Of a stretch of DNA of 64,000 bases, positions 8,696 through 17,239 are shown piece after piece. Position 1 is the first letter of the stretch; each line of letters opens with the position of its first letter. The stretch covers positions 48,729-112,728 of the forward strand of contig DIOT01000007.1 in the NCBI GenBank assembly GCA_002426195.1, given 5' to 3'. This DNA comes from Bacteroidales bacterium UBA5507. Lineage in GTDB: Bacteria > Bacteroidota > Bacteroidia > Bacteroidales > Lentimicrobiaceae. Both the position numbers and the translations under genes were made by a program. Below the pieces are notes generated by a model, which saw only the letters and a list, made by a program, of their open reading frames with translations, made no database searches and was not told the origin of the DNA.

Positions 8696-9772
8696 ATGAA
8701 AAAACTGGATATTTACATAATCAGGAAATTTCTGGGAACTTTCTTTTATGCTATTGCCTTGTTATCGGTTATCATTATAATTTTCGACATTTCAGAAAGA
8801 ATAGATGATTTCATAGAGAAAAAGCCATCGGTTTATGCAATAGCTTTTGAGTATTATGCAAATTTTATCCCGTTTTTCATTAATAAATTCAGTGCTCTTT
8901 TCACTTTTATCGCAGTTATTTTCTTCACCTCTAAAATGGCTGGCGATACAGAGATTATTGCCATTTTAAATAGTGGAGTTAGTTTTAGAAGATTGCTACG
9001 ACCATACCTGATTGCGGCTTCATTTTTAGGATTGTTGTCATTTCTCCTAACAAACTTTGTCATACCTGAGACCAGTCAGAATATGCAAACGTTTCAAAAG
9101 AAATACCTAAAGGATGATAAAAGCCGAACGCAAACCAATTTTCACATACAAACTGATCCGGGAATCTTTGCTTTTGTTGAGAGCTTTAATGCCGCTCAAA
9201 ACACAGGTTTTAAATTTTCGCTGGAAAAATTCGGTGAGAAAGGAATGGAATCAAGGCTTACCGGAGATTATTTAAAATGGGATAGTATAAAATCTATCTG
9301 GACAGTTGAGAATTATGTATTACGCGATATTTCTGAAAAGGGAGAGAAAATAACCAGAGGAGCTGCTATTGACACTGCACTGAACCTGACCCCGGATGAT
9401 TTTAATATAGATGTAGATTATGCCGTTTATATGGACTTATTTGAACTTCGCGATTTCATTGAAATGGAGAAAATAAGAGGTTCGGGCAATTTGTTAAAGT
9501 TTCAGGTTGAACAGCATTCACGCGCTGCATTTCCTTTTGCAACAATCATTTTAACCATAATTGGGGTTTCACTTTCTTCGAGGAAAGTAAGAGGTGGAAT
9601 GGGCTTGAACCTGGGAATAGGAATAACAATCTGTTTTGCATTCATACTATTCATGCAGGTAACCACAGTATTTGCAACGTTTAGCAACCTACCCCCTATA
9701 ATAGCTGTTTGGATTCCAAATATAAGTTTTGGATTGCTTGCATTATACTTATTAAGAATTGCGCCAAAGTAA
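8696..9772 (+). CDS. LptF/LptG-family lipopolysaccharide export permease
   Basis: A 358-residue inner-membrane protein of the YjgP/YjgQ family, the membrane subunits of the LptB2FG ABC extractor that moves LPS toward the outer membrane. It has membrane helices near residues 10-32, 57-80 and 100-122, a periplasmic domain (~125-265), and three C-terminal helices (~273-355). The opening MKKLDIYIIRKFLGTFFYA is typical. It follows tgt by 9 bases, so the two are probably co-transcribed. Whether it acts as LptF or LptG cannot be told from this sequence alone, and lptB is not in the window. Confidence 0.9.
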   Translation: MKKLDIYIIRKFLGTFFYAIALLSVIIIIFDISERIDDFIEKKPSVYAIAFEYYANFIPFFINKFSALFTFIAVIFFTSKMAGDTEIIAILNSGVSFRRLLRPYLIAASFLGLLSFLLTNFVIPETSQNMQTFQKKYLKDDKSRTQTNFHIQTDPGIFAFVESFNAAQNTGFKFSLEKFGEKGMESRLTGDYLKWDSIKSIWTVENYVLRDISEKGEKITRGAAIDTALNLTPDDFNIDVDYAVYMDLFELRDFIEMEKIRGSGNLLKFQVEQHSRAAFPFATIILTIIGVSLSSRKVRGGMGLNLGIGITICFAFILFMQVTTVFATFSNLPPIIAVWIPNISFGLLALYLLRIAPK

Positions 9773-9789
9773 ACGGAAGAATTCTCTAT

Positions 9790-10608
9790 TTACACTGATC
9801 CTATGATTTTTGTTAAGCGATGGTTAAATCCGCTAAGCATATCCATATTTGCAGGTCCTTGTTTAAATAAGCCGTAAATAGCTGAGCCACTGCCACTCAT
9901 TGAAGCGTAAAATGCGCCCATCTCATACAACTTACTTTTAATATCGGCAAGGATTGGAAATAGCCCAAAGGCATAATCCTCAAAGTCATTAAAAAGCAGA
10001 TCTGGCCATTTATCATAATTGCCGATCAAATCCTTAGAATTGGGAATACTCTTACCTGAAGGTTTCACATGCCTGTAAGCTTCGGCCGTTGAAATATTAA
10101 AGCCAGGTGTAACTATCACAATGTTGAAATCAGGCAATGGGAGGAAATTTCGCGTTGTAATCCCAATATTGTTAATTTCCTGTGGCTTATTAATAACAAA
10201 GAAAGGGCAATCACTTCCAAGCATTATAGCCAAATCTTCAAGTTCATTATTGCAAAATTTAAGATCAAATATCCTCCGCAACAAGCTAAGAGTAAATGTC
10301 GCATTCGAAGAGCCTCCGCCCAATCCGGAACCGGCTGGTATTAATTTATGCAAATAAATTTTAACAGGTTTAATTGGATAATTTCTTTTCATCAGATCAT
10401 AAGCCTGTACACATAGATTGTGCCTGGAGGATGTATCTAATTTTATTCCTGAAGAGCTAAATGAGAAACCATTTTCAGAAGGCACAATTTCCAGAACATC
10501 ATAAAAAGCAACTGGAACCATGTAACTTTCAAGATTATGATATCCGTCTTGACGTTTCTCAATTATTCTTAATCCGAGATTTATTTTAGCATTTGGAAAA
10601 ACTATCAT
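9790..10608 (-). CDS. ispE: 4-diphosphocytidyl-2-C-methyl-D-erythritol kinase
   Basis: Phosphorylates CDP-methylerythritol with ATP in the non-mevalonate isoprenoid pathway. The 272-residue GHMP kinase has an N-terminal PNAKINLGLRI segment with the catalytic-site Lys, the ATP-binding loop PAGSGLGGGSSNA (91-103), an Asp in GSDCPFF, and the C-terminal SGSGSAIYGLF loop. The length matches the family. It converges with the LptF/G gene with only 17 bases between them and diverges from the GH3 gene. A minus-strand -7 box lies at 10628-10635. Confidence 0.96.
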   Translation of the reverse strand: MIVFPNAKINLGLRIIEKRQDGYHNLESYMVPVAFYDVLEIVPSENGFSFSSSGIKLDTSSRHNLCVQAYDLMKRNYPIKPVKIYLHKLIPAGSGLGGGSSNATFTLSLLRRIFDLKFCNNELEDLAIMLGSDCPFFVINKPQEINNIGITTRNFLPLPDFNIVIVTPGFNISTAEAYRHVKPSGKSIPNSKDLIGNYDKWPDLLFNDFEDYAFGLFPILADIKSKLYEMGAFYASMSGSGSAIYGLFKQGPANMDMLSGFNHRLTKIIGSV

Positions 10609-10627
10609 ATTGCATAAGCCTTCAACA

Positions 10628-10635
10628 CAAATGTA
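10628..10635 (-). promoter_or_regulatory. Putative -7 box for ispE
   Basis: On the minus strand this reads TACATTTG, 19 bases upstream of the ispE start. The nearest TTG is spaced only 14 bases away, short for this promoter class. Confidence 0.35.
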
Positions 10636-10684
10636 ATAAAATAACCTTTCAAAAAACCAGACACACTATTTCATGGTTTTAATT

Positions 10685-10692
10685 TAACTTTG
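10685..10692 (+). promoter_or_regulatory. Putative -7 box for the GH3-family gene
   Basis: TAACTTTG lies 17 bases before the ATG at 10710. No clear -33 TTG is visible. Confidence 0.4.
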
Positions 10693-10709
10693 CCGGCAAG
10701 ACAATATAT

Positions 10710-12227
10710 ATGACTATCCTTAATTCAATGATTTCCTGGTTCATGAAGAAGCGAATGCATCAGATTGAGCTATTTATGAAGTATCCCCATGACGTACAGG
10801 AAGAGTGGTTCAGGAAATTGATTGCAGCCGGAAAACAAACAGAGTGGGGCAAACTACATGGTTATGATTCAATTAATAATTATAACCAATTCACCGAAAG
10901 AGTAGAAATATCAGAATATGAAGATCTGAATCCATACATAGAAAGGTTAAGAAAAGGGGAACAATATTTATTGTGGAATTCAGAGATCAAATGGTTTGCC
11001 AAATCCTCAGGTACCACTAGCGATAAAAGCAAGTTTATCCCCGTAAGTCAGGAAGCTTTAGACGAATGCCACTTTAAGGGAGGAAAAGATCTTCTTTCAA
11101 TATACTGCAATCTGAACGAAGATACAAAAATCTTCTCCGGGCAGTTTTTAGGAATGGGTGGAACACACATTTCCGACAATCCGGACATTGGAACTTATGT
11201 CGGGGATGTTTCTGCAATAATTATGGAAAACCTACCTTCATGGATCGAACTCATGAGAACTCCGGAACTTTCTATAGCTCTCATGAACGAATGGGAAAAG
11301 AAAATAGAGAAAATTGCAGAAGTTACGATAAAACAGAATGTTACAAATATTACAGGTGTCCCTTCATGGACATTGGTTCTATTAAAAAGAATACTTGAAA
11401 TAACCGGCAGAAATAATATCTCAGAAGTATGGCCTAACCTTGAATTATTTGTTCATGGTGGAGTAAGCTTCCTTCCTTATCGACAGCAATTTGACCAGAT
11501 ACTGGGTAATAACGTCCATTACCTGGAAACTTATAATGCTTCTGAAGGCTTTTTTGGTATTCAGGACCAGTTTGATAAAGATGATATGTTGCTAATACTT
11601 GACTATGGGATCTTCTATGAGTTTATTCCATTAAGTGAAACCGGGCAGTCATTGAAAAATGCAATCCCGCTTAATGAGGTCCTGATTGGTGTTAATTACG
11701 CAATGGTCATAACAACTAATTCAGGCCTGTGGAGGTACCAGATTGGAGATACAATAACATTTACTTCAACTTGCCCTTACAGGATTAAAATTACTGGGAG
11801 AACCCGCAATTTTATAAATGCTTTTGGTGAAGAATTAATAGTTGATAATGCGGTGAAAGCTATAAACATTGCCTGCGAAAAGACAAAGTCAATCATTAAC
11901 GAATTTACCGCAGCTCCAATATACTTTACAGATAATACCAGTGGTGCACATGAATGGTTGATTGAATTCGAAAATGAACCGGATAACATCACATATTTTA
12001 CCGAAGTACTGGATAATGCTCTTAAAGCTTTAAATTCCGATTATGAAGCAAAAAGGTATCAGAATATGGTCCTTGGATTACCTATCGTAAGGGTTTTATC
12101 AAAAGGAACTTTCTATCACTGGCTTAAAGATAACAACCGCCTGGGTGGACAATATAAAGTCCCCCGATTGTCGAATAATCGTAAAATCGTTGAGGAAATT
12201 CTTGTTATAGAGCAACATAGAAAATAG
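10710..12227 (+). CDS. GH3 auxin-responsive promoter family protein (acyl-adenylating superfamily)
   Basis: A 505-residue member of the GH3 branch of the adenylate-forming (ANL) superfamily. Plant members join amino acids to jasmonate or auxin; bacterial members have no assigned substrate that I can name. The ATP-binding phosphate loop is KSSGTTSDKSKFIP (~residues 95-108), followed by LELFVHGGVSF, the YNASEGFFG motif that binds the adenine/acyl site, and GLWRYQIGDT before the C-terminal subdomain. It is cytoplasmic, with no signal peptide. The family is common in Bacteroidota. It is preceded by its own -7 box and has no obviously linked partner gene. Confidence 0.9.
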   Translation: MTILNSMISWFMKKRMHQIELFMKYPHDVQEEWFRKLIAAGKQTEWGKLHGYDSINNYNQFTERVEISEYEDLNPYIERLRKGEQYLLWNSEIKWFAKSSGTTSDKSKFIPVSQEALDECHFKGGKDLLSIYCNLNEDTKIFSGQFLGMGGTHISDNPDIGTYVGDVSAIIMENLPSWIELMRTPELSIALMNEWEKKIEKIAEVTIKQNVTNITGVPSWTLVLLKRILEITGRNNISEVWPNLELFVHGGVSFLPYRQQFDQILGNNVHYLETYNASEGFFGIQDQFDKDDMLLILDYGIFYEFIPLSETGQSLKNAIPLNEVLIGVNYAMVITTNSGLWRYQIGDTITFTSTCPYRIKITGRTRNFINAFGEELIVDNAVKAINIACEKTKSIINEFTAAPIYFTDNTSGAHEWLIEFENEPDNITYFTEVLDNALKALNSDYEAKRYQNMVLGLPIVRVLSKGTFYHWLKDNNRLGGQYKVPRLSNNRKIVEEILVIEQHRK

Positions 12228-12284
12228 ATTTAGTTTTTCTCTTTTAACTGCCACGTAACAATGATTCTATATAACGCAATTGAT

Positions 12285-12292
12285 TATCTTTG
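12285..12292 (+). promoter_or_regulatory. Putative -7 box for the dNK-kdsB operon
   Basis: TATCTTTG lies 41 bases before the ATG at 12334. No good -33 partner is visible. Confidence 0.4.
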
Positions 12293-12333
12293 TTTGATAG
12301 ATTCCTAAGTTTTAATAATAATTTATAACAATT

Positions 12334-12948
12334 ATGCATATTGCCATTGCCGGGAATATAGGCTCCGGGAAAACAACATTAACAGGATTGCTGGCGAAAC
12401 ATTTTGGTTGGCAACCACATTTTGAGGATGTAGAAACCAATCCTTATCTGCCTGCGTTCTATGAAGATATGCAAAGGTGGTCATTCAACTTACAAATTTA
12501 CTTTCTGAACAGTAGATTTCGTCAGATTGTTGATATCAGAAAAAGTGGTAAAACTGTTGTACAGGACAGAACTATTTATGAGGATGCATACATTTTTGCA
12601 GCCAATCTACATTCAATGACACTCATGACAACGCGTGACTATGATAATTATGTATCATTGTTTGAGTTGATGAGTTCTTTTGTACAGCCACCTGATCTAT
12701 TGATATATCTGAGAGCCAGTGTTCCAACGTTGGTAAACCAGATTCAGAAAAGAGGCAGGGATTATGAAAATTCAATAAGACTTGACTATTTGAAAAGTCT
12801 GAATGATAGATATGAAGCATGGATCGAAAAGTACAACCTTGGCAAGTTGCTGATTGTTGAAGTAGATAGTTTGAACTTCTCAGAGAAACCTGAGGACCTG
12901 TCAAGCATCATCGAAAGAATAAACGCTGAAATAAATGGACTTTTCTGA
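12334..12948 (+). CDS. Deoxynucleoside kinase (dGK/dAK/TK2-like family)
   Basis: A 204-residue kinase that phosphorylates deoxynucleosides for nucleotide salvage. It has the P-loop GNIGSGKTT (7-15), the substrate-binding EDVETNPYL region (31-39), the DRT motif (78-80, catalytic-site Arg) with following EDAYIF, and the LID motif KRGRDYE (139-145). The base preference (dG, dA or dC) is not predictable from the sequence. Its last 14 bases overlap the start of kdsB in another frame, implying translational coupling. Confidence 0.92.
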   Translation: MHIAIAGNIGSGKTTLTGLLAKHFGWQPHFEDVETNPYLPAFYEDMQRWSFNLQIYFLNSRFRQIVDIRKSGKTVVQDRTIYEDAYIFAANLHSMTLMTTRDYDNYVSLFELMSSFVQPPDLLIYLRASVPTLVNQIQKRGRDYENSIRLDYLKSLNDRYEAWIEKYNLGKLLIVEVDSLNFSEKPEDLSSIIERINAEINGLF

Positions 12949-13699
12949 TATTACTGCAATTGGTGTAATACCTGCCCGATTTTCATCAACCCGATTCCCC
13001 GGAAAACCTCTGACCAAAATAAATGGCGTCAGTATGGTTGAACGGGTTTACAGACAAGCATCCCTTACTACAAAGTTGAAAAGTGTAATAGTTGCTACCG
13101 ATGATCAAAGGATCTTTGACCACGTAAAATCATTCGGTGGAAGAGTGATGTTAACGTCCTCTGATCACCCATCGGGTACTGACCGAATTGCAGAAGTTAT
13201 TGAGAGACTTAAAAATAATAACGAAGCTTTTGATGTCGCAATTAATATCCAGGGCGACGAGCCATTTATTCAACCCACACAGATTGAAAGAGTAATCAGT
13301 ATATTTGAGAATCCGACAGCTGAGATTGGAACACTAATTAAAAGATTGGAAAATGCAGAGGATTTATTTAATCCGAATGTCGTAAAAGTAGTTGTTGATG
13401 GTCGTGGTAAAGCCTTGTACTTTAGTCGGTCCCCTATTCCTTTTGTCAGAAATACTATCTCAGACAATTGGTTAGATGACCATGTGTTCTATAAACATAT
13501 TGGTATTTATGGTTACAAGACCGACACACTCAAAGAAATAACCTCACTTCAGCTTTCGCCTGTTGAAAAAGCTGAATCGTTAGAACAACTCAGATGGCTT
13601 TATAATGGATACACTATCCATACTATGGTTACTGATGTTGAGACAATTGGGATAGACACACCTGATGATTTATCAAAACTTATTAACATTACTTGTTAA
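12935..13699 (+). CDS. kdsB: 3-deoxy-manno-octulosonate cytidylyltransferase
   Basis: Activates Kdo with CTP to CMP-Kdo, the donor for the LPS inner core. The 254-residue protein has the nucleotide-binding opening GVIPARFSSTRFPGKPL (9-25), an ATDDQRI segment, the NIQGDEPFI motif and the later HIGIYGYK stretch. The length is normal. It overlaps the deoxynucleoside kinase gene by 14 bases. Other LPS genes in the window (lpxH, lpxK, the LptF/G permease and the PagL-like gene) sit elsewhere. Confidence 0.97.
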   Translation: MDFSDITAIGVIPARFSSTRFPGKPLTKINGVSMVERVYRQASLTTKLKSVIVATDDQRIFDHVKSFGGRVMLTSSDHPSGTDRIAEVIERLKNNNEAFDVAINIQGDEPFIQPTQIERVISIFENPTAEIGTLIKRLENAEDLFNPNVVKVVVDGRGKALYFSRSPIPFVRNTISDNWLDDHVFYKHIGIYGYKTDTLKEITSLQLSPVEKAESLEQLRWLYNGYTIHTMVTDVETIGIDTPDDLSKLINITC

Positions 13700-13723
13700 A
13701 ATGCAGGTATGGCTGTATCTTAG
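13693..13723 (+). promoter_or_regulatory. Putative promoter for the HU/SPOR gene
   Basis: TTG (13693-13695) and TATCTTAG (13716-13723, one mismatch to TAnnTTTG) are 20 bases apart, and the ATG follows 6 bases later. The mRNA would have almost no leader unless translation starts at the second Met codon at 13742. Confidence 0.35.
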
Positions 13724-13729
13724 CACCGA

Positions 13730-14704
13730 ATGAATCATAGCATGAAAACACTAGCTCTCCAGATAGGCAATTTGTTGTATGAACATGACTGTGTGATAAT
13801 TCCCGGATTAGGGGGATTCATTACCAACTATAAATCTGCTACAATTCATCCGAACCATCATATATTTTACCCCCCTTCAAAAAGAATTACTTTCAATTCA
13901 GCATTGATAAATAATGATGGTGTACTTTTAAATTCCTATGTACGGATCCTGGGGGTTGACTATAATCAGGCTGGTAAAATTGTTGAATCTCTTGTCCTCA
14001 GCATCAGGATTTCCTTACTAAGAGGAGAATTTGTCTATATCGAAAACATTGGCACTCTCAAACTTAATAAAGAAAACAACATCGAGTTTGAGCCTGTAAG
14101 TAATATAAATTATTTAGGTGATTCTTTTGGATTACCTAAATTCGATTTCCATCCTGTTTCACGGACAAATGAGAAATCCCTTGCCGGGATAAATCAACCT
14201 GCCATTAGGAAAACAATGCGTTGGGCAGCAGTATTAGTACCTGTTGCAGCGATTGCTTTATGGTCAACATTCAATTCCGAAACAATCAGTACAATACAGA
14301 ATAATTATGCAGGTTTGTTTTCAACTACTGAAAAAACTATTAACATTCCTGCACAACCTGTAAAGAAAACTATAAGCTTTGAAAGCAAAAGTGGCTCAGG
14401 TATATCTGAGACAGCAACCAGGAACTCAAGGGTAACTTCTGAAATACCCAAACCATCTGTAGTCGAAAATACAACATCATATTATATTATAGCGGGAGCA
14501 TTCAGCATTCCTGAAAATGCAGAAAGACTTGTAATTGAACTTAAAAAGAAAGGTTACGATGCAAGTCTGGTTGGCCAAAACAGTAAAAAACTGCACATTG
14601 TCAGCCTGGCTCATTTCACAACAAAAGAATCCGCCAATTTAAAGCTTGCCGATGTGCAGCACGATGAGTTTCCTGAAGCATGGTTGCTTGAAAAAACCAA
14701 CTAA
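13730..14704 (+). CDS. HU-like and SPOR domain membrane protein
   Basis: A 324-residue protein. Residues ~5-125 look like the cytoplasmic HU-CCDC81-like double module of Bacteroidota, with EHDCVIIPGLGGF early and the YIENIGTLKL hairpin late. A single membrane helix follows (~163-181, RWAAVLVPVAAIAL), then a low-complexity linker and a C-terminal SPOR domain (~243-320, starting YYIIAGAFSI) predicted to bind denuded peptidoglycan glycans in the periplasm. The architecture suggests a link between cytoplasmic DNA or filament and septal wall. That link is inference. trmB follows by 11 bases. Confidence 0.85.
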   Translation: MNHSMKTLALQIGNLLYEHDCVIIPGLGGFITNYKSATIHPNHHIFYPPSKRITFNSALINNDGVLLNSYVRILGVDYNQAGKIVESLVLSIRISLLRGEFVYIENIGTLKLNKENNIEFEPVSNINYLGDSFGLPKFDFHPVSRTNEKSLAGINQPAIRKTMRWAAVLVPVAAIALWSTFNSETISTIQNNYAGLFSTTEKTINIPAQPVKKTISFESKSGSGISETATRNSRVTSEIPKPSVVENTTSYYIIAGAFSIPENAERLVIELKKKGYDASLVGQNSKKLHIVSLAHFTTKESANLKLADVQHDEFPEAWLLEKTN

Positions 14705-14715
14705 ACTATTTAAAA

Positions 14716-15369
14716 ATGCCTAAAAAGAAACATGCGCGTTTTGCAGAAAATGCAACGTTTCCCCATATGTTTCAACTCTCTTTTGAGGATGTTCAGCAAG
14801 GATTTCATCTTAAAGGTAAGTGGTCTGAATATTTTGGTAACGACAACCCGATTATTTTGGAATTAGGCTGTGGTAAAGGTGAGTATATAGTAGCACTTTC
14901 TGAACAATATCCCGAAATAAACTTTATTGGAATTGATATAAAAGGTGCCAGAATGTGGCGTGGTGCTAAAACCACATTCGAAAATAATGTAAAAAACGCT
15001 GCTTTCGTTAGAACAAGAATAGACCAAATTGAAGGTTTGTTTGCTGAAAACGAAGTATCCGGGATATGGATTACCTTTCCTGATCCTCAACCTTCTAAAC
15101 CACGCAAACGTTTATCATCACCTATGTTCTTAAATAGATTCAAAACATTCTTAAAATCCGGGAGCATAATACACCTCAAAACTGATAATCAGGACTTCTT
15201 CAATTTTACTCTATCAACAATTGCTGAGGAGAACATGGAACTTTTATTTCATACTTTCGACTTGTACAATAGCAACTTACAGGATGATGTGATGCTTACA
15301 CAAACACATTACGAAAAGATCTTTCTTCAGCAGGGAGTACCTATAAAATACTTGCGATTCAGGATTTAA
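14716..15369 (+). CDS. trmB: tRNA (guanine-N7-)-methyltransferase
   Basis: Makes m7G46 in the tRNA variable loop using SAM. The 217-residue protein has motif I ELGCGKG (49-55), NFIGIDIKGARM after it, and the family hallmark FPDPQPSKPRKRL (121-133), followed by HLKTDNQDFF. Catalytic and SAM-binding positions look intact. It follows the HU/SPOR gene by 11 bases and precedes the MGMT-like gene by 27 bases, forming a probable three-gene unit. Confidence 0.97.
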   Translation: MPKKKHARFAENATFPHMFQLSFEDVQQGFHLKGKWSEYFGNDNPIILELGCGKGEYIVALSEQYPEINFIGIDIKGARMWRGAKTTFENNVKNAAFVRTRIDQIEGLFAENEVSGIWITFPDPQPSKPRKRLSSPMFLNRFKTFLKSGSIIHLKTDNQDFFNFTLSTIAEENMELLFHTFDLYNSNLQDDVMLTQTHYEKIFLQQGVPIKYLRFRI

Positions 15370-15396
15370 CATCTGGTTACCTAATATGGTTCGGAT

Positions 15397-15738
15397 ATGA
15401 AAGGAGATGATTCGTTTTTCTTTAAAGTCTATGAAGTAGTCAAGAAAATACCTTATGGACGTGTAACAAGTTACGGTGCTATTGCAAGATATCTTGGAAC
15501 TGCAGGTTCCTCACGAATGGTAGGATGGGCTATGAATTCATCTCACAATTCTCTTCAAAGCATACCTGCTCATAGAGTAGTAAATAGAAATGGGTTATTG
15601 ACAGGGAAGCGCCATTTCGGAGGAACAAACATAATGCAGCAACTGCTGGAAAGCGAGGGAGTTAAAATTGAAAATGATCGGATAACAAACTTTACCGAGG
15701 TGTTTTGGGACCCTGTTGAGCTTGATAGAGAATATTAA
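15397..15738 (+). CDS. Alkyltransferase-like (ATL) protein of the MGMT family
   Basis: A 113-residue protein with the MGMT DNA-binding fold: GRVTSYGAIA helix-turn-helix region (21-30), the Arg finger SSRMVG (Arg40), and the active-site loop reading IPAHRVV (56-62). The alkyl-accepting cysteine of PCHRV is Ala58, so it cannot repair O6-alkylguanine by transfer. Known ATL proteins bind such lesions and hand them to nucleotide excision repair; that role here is inference. The recognition-helix elements are intact, so this is not a decayed gene. Confidence 0.9.
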   Translation: MKGDDSFFFKVYEVVKKIPYGRVTSYGAIARYLGTAGSSRMVGWAMNSSHNSLQSIPAHRVVNRNGLLTGKRHFGGTNIMQQLLESEGVKIENDRITNFTEVFWDPVELDREY

Positions 15739-15829
15739 GTCTTTGCCATCCGGAAAATTTAAAATTTTAACAGTAAACTAAAAAACCACTATCTTTACGC
15801 AATCTAAATAAGGCTAATTATTTCTCGAT

Positions 15830-16927
15830 ATGGAATATTCTAATGACGTTATCCTCAATGCATTACGAACTGTTTACGACCCTGACCTTGGCAAAGACCT
15901 CGTAACTCTCAATATGATCGAAGACGTAAATTTCTCGGGTAACACTATAACATTCAAAGTTGTTCTAACAACACCTGCATGCCCACTTAAGAATAAAATT
16001 AAACAGGACTGCATCGACGCAGTTCACAAGCTGGTTGATGCAAAAGCTGAAGTAATACCTGAAATGACTTCCAGAGTAAACAGCAGAAGATCGGGCGAAC
16101 AAATGTTAAAGGGCGTAAAAAATGTTATTGCTGTTGCTTCAGGAAAAGGTGGTGTCGGAAAGTCAACTATAGCCGCAAACCTGGCCGTCGCCCTTGGGCG
16201 TACAGGAGCTTCAGTTGGTTTAGTTGATGCGGACATATATGGGCCAAGTGTTCCATTAATGTTCGATGAAATGAACACCAAACCTGTTGCAATTGAAAAA
16301 GATGGAAAAGTATTAGTTAAGCCGATTGAAAAATATGGAATTAAAATTTTATCAATTGGATTTTTTGTTGACCCTGCTAAAGCATTAGTATGGAGAGGCC
16401 CCATGGCTTCAAATGCTCTTACTCAGCTATTTACAGAAGCTGACTGGGGAGAACTTGATTATTTGATTCTGGATATGCCTCCAGGAACAGGTGACATTCA
16501 TTTAACTATTGTCCAGAATCTTTCTGTTACAGGAGTTGCAATAGTTACAACACCTCAGGAGGTTGCTCTCGCTGATGCAAGGAAGGCAGTTGGTATGTTT
16601 ACACAAGAAAATATAAATGTTCCAATCCTTGGTTTAATCGAAAACATGTCATGGTTTACGCCTGAAGAACTGCCTGAAAATAAGTATTATATTTTCGGAC
16701 AAGAAGGAGGCAAGAAACTTGCCGACGAATATAAAATACCATTATTAGGTCAAATCCCTATAGTGCAGGGAATAAGAGAATCGGGTGACTATGGCTATCC
16801 TATCGCATTGGCTGATAATTCACCTGTTTCAGCTGCCTTTAAAGAGCTTGCTGTTAAGACAGCTCAACAAATATCAATTCGTAATACAGTGATGGCACCA
16901 ACAAAACCTGTTGAAATGAATCGATAA
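15830..16927 (+). CDS. Mrp/NBP35-family Fe-S cluster carrier ATPase
   Basis: A 365-residue cytoplasmic protein predicted to bind and transfer Fe-S clusters. Residues ~5-80 are a MIP18/DUF59 domain with conserved CPL (Cys51), followed by a deviant Walker A GKGGVGKST (105-113), DADIYGPSVP, and the MPPGTGD motif. The CxxC that bridges the cluster in ApbC/Mrp, normally just after ENMS, is absent: the sequence reads ENMSWFTPEELPENK. It is followed 36 bases later by a NifU-like scaffold gene, fitting a joint Fe-S role. Confidence 0.92.
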   Translation: MEYSNDVILNALRTVYDPDLGKDLVTLNMIEDVNFSGNTITFKVVLTTPACPLKNKIKQDCIDAVHKLVDAKAEVIPEMTSRVNSRRSGEQMLKGVKNVIAVASGKGGVGKSTIAANLAVALGRTGASVGLVDADIYGPSVPLMFDEMNTKPVAIEKDGKVLVKPIEKYGIKILSIGFFVDPAKALVWRGPMASNALTQLFTEADWGELDYLILDMPPGTGDIHLTIVQNLSVTGVAIVTTPQEVALADARKAVGMFTQENINVPILGLIENMSWFTPEELPENKYYIFGQEGGKKLADEYKIPLLGQIPIVQGIRESGDYGYPIALADNSPVSAAFKELAVKTAQQISIRNTVMAPTKPVEMNR

Positions 16928-16963
16928 CCTATATAGAAATACTTAAAAGAAATAAAATCAATA

Positions 16964-17212
16964 ATGTCTATGGACCGTTTAGAATTAACTTCAAAAGTAA
17001 AGAATGTTATAGAACAACTAAGGCCTTACTTACAGGCTGATGGTGGGGATATTCAATTCATTGAATTAACAGAGGATAATGTTGTCAACGTTGAACTTCA
17101 AGGTTCATGCGGATCATGCCCCTATAGCCAAATGACGCTCAAGAACGGAGTTGAAGAAACTATGCGAAGAGCTATCCCGGAAATAAAAGCCGTAGAAGCC
17201 TTAAATTTTTAA
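16964..17212 (+). CDS. NifU-like C-terminal domain Fe-S scaffold protein
   Basis: An 82-residue stand-alone NifU C-terminal (Nfu-type) domain. LQADGGDIQF (23-32) and GSCGSCPYS with the CxxC pair Cys49/Cys52 that holds a 4Fe-4S cluster between two subunits are both present. It acts in the cytoplasm as an Fe-S scaffold or carrier. Translation may start at Met1 or Met3. Placed directly after the Mrp-type ATPase gene on the same strand, it probably works with it in cluster delivery. Confidence 0.93.
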   Translation: MSMDRLELTSKVKNVIEQLRPYLQADGGDIQFIELTEDNVVNVELQGSCGSCPYSQMTLKNGVEETMRRAIPEIKAVEALNF

Positions 17213-17239
17213 ATTCAATTCTTAGTCACTTCTCGTTTT

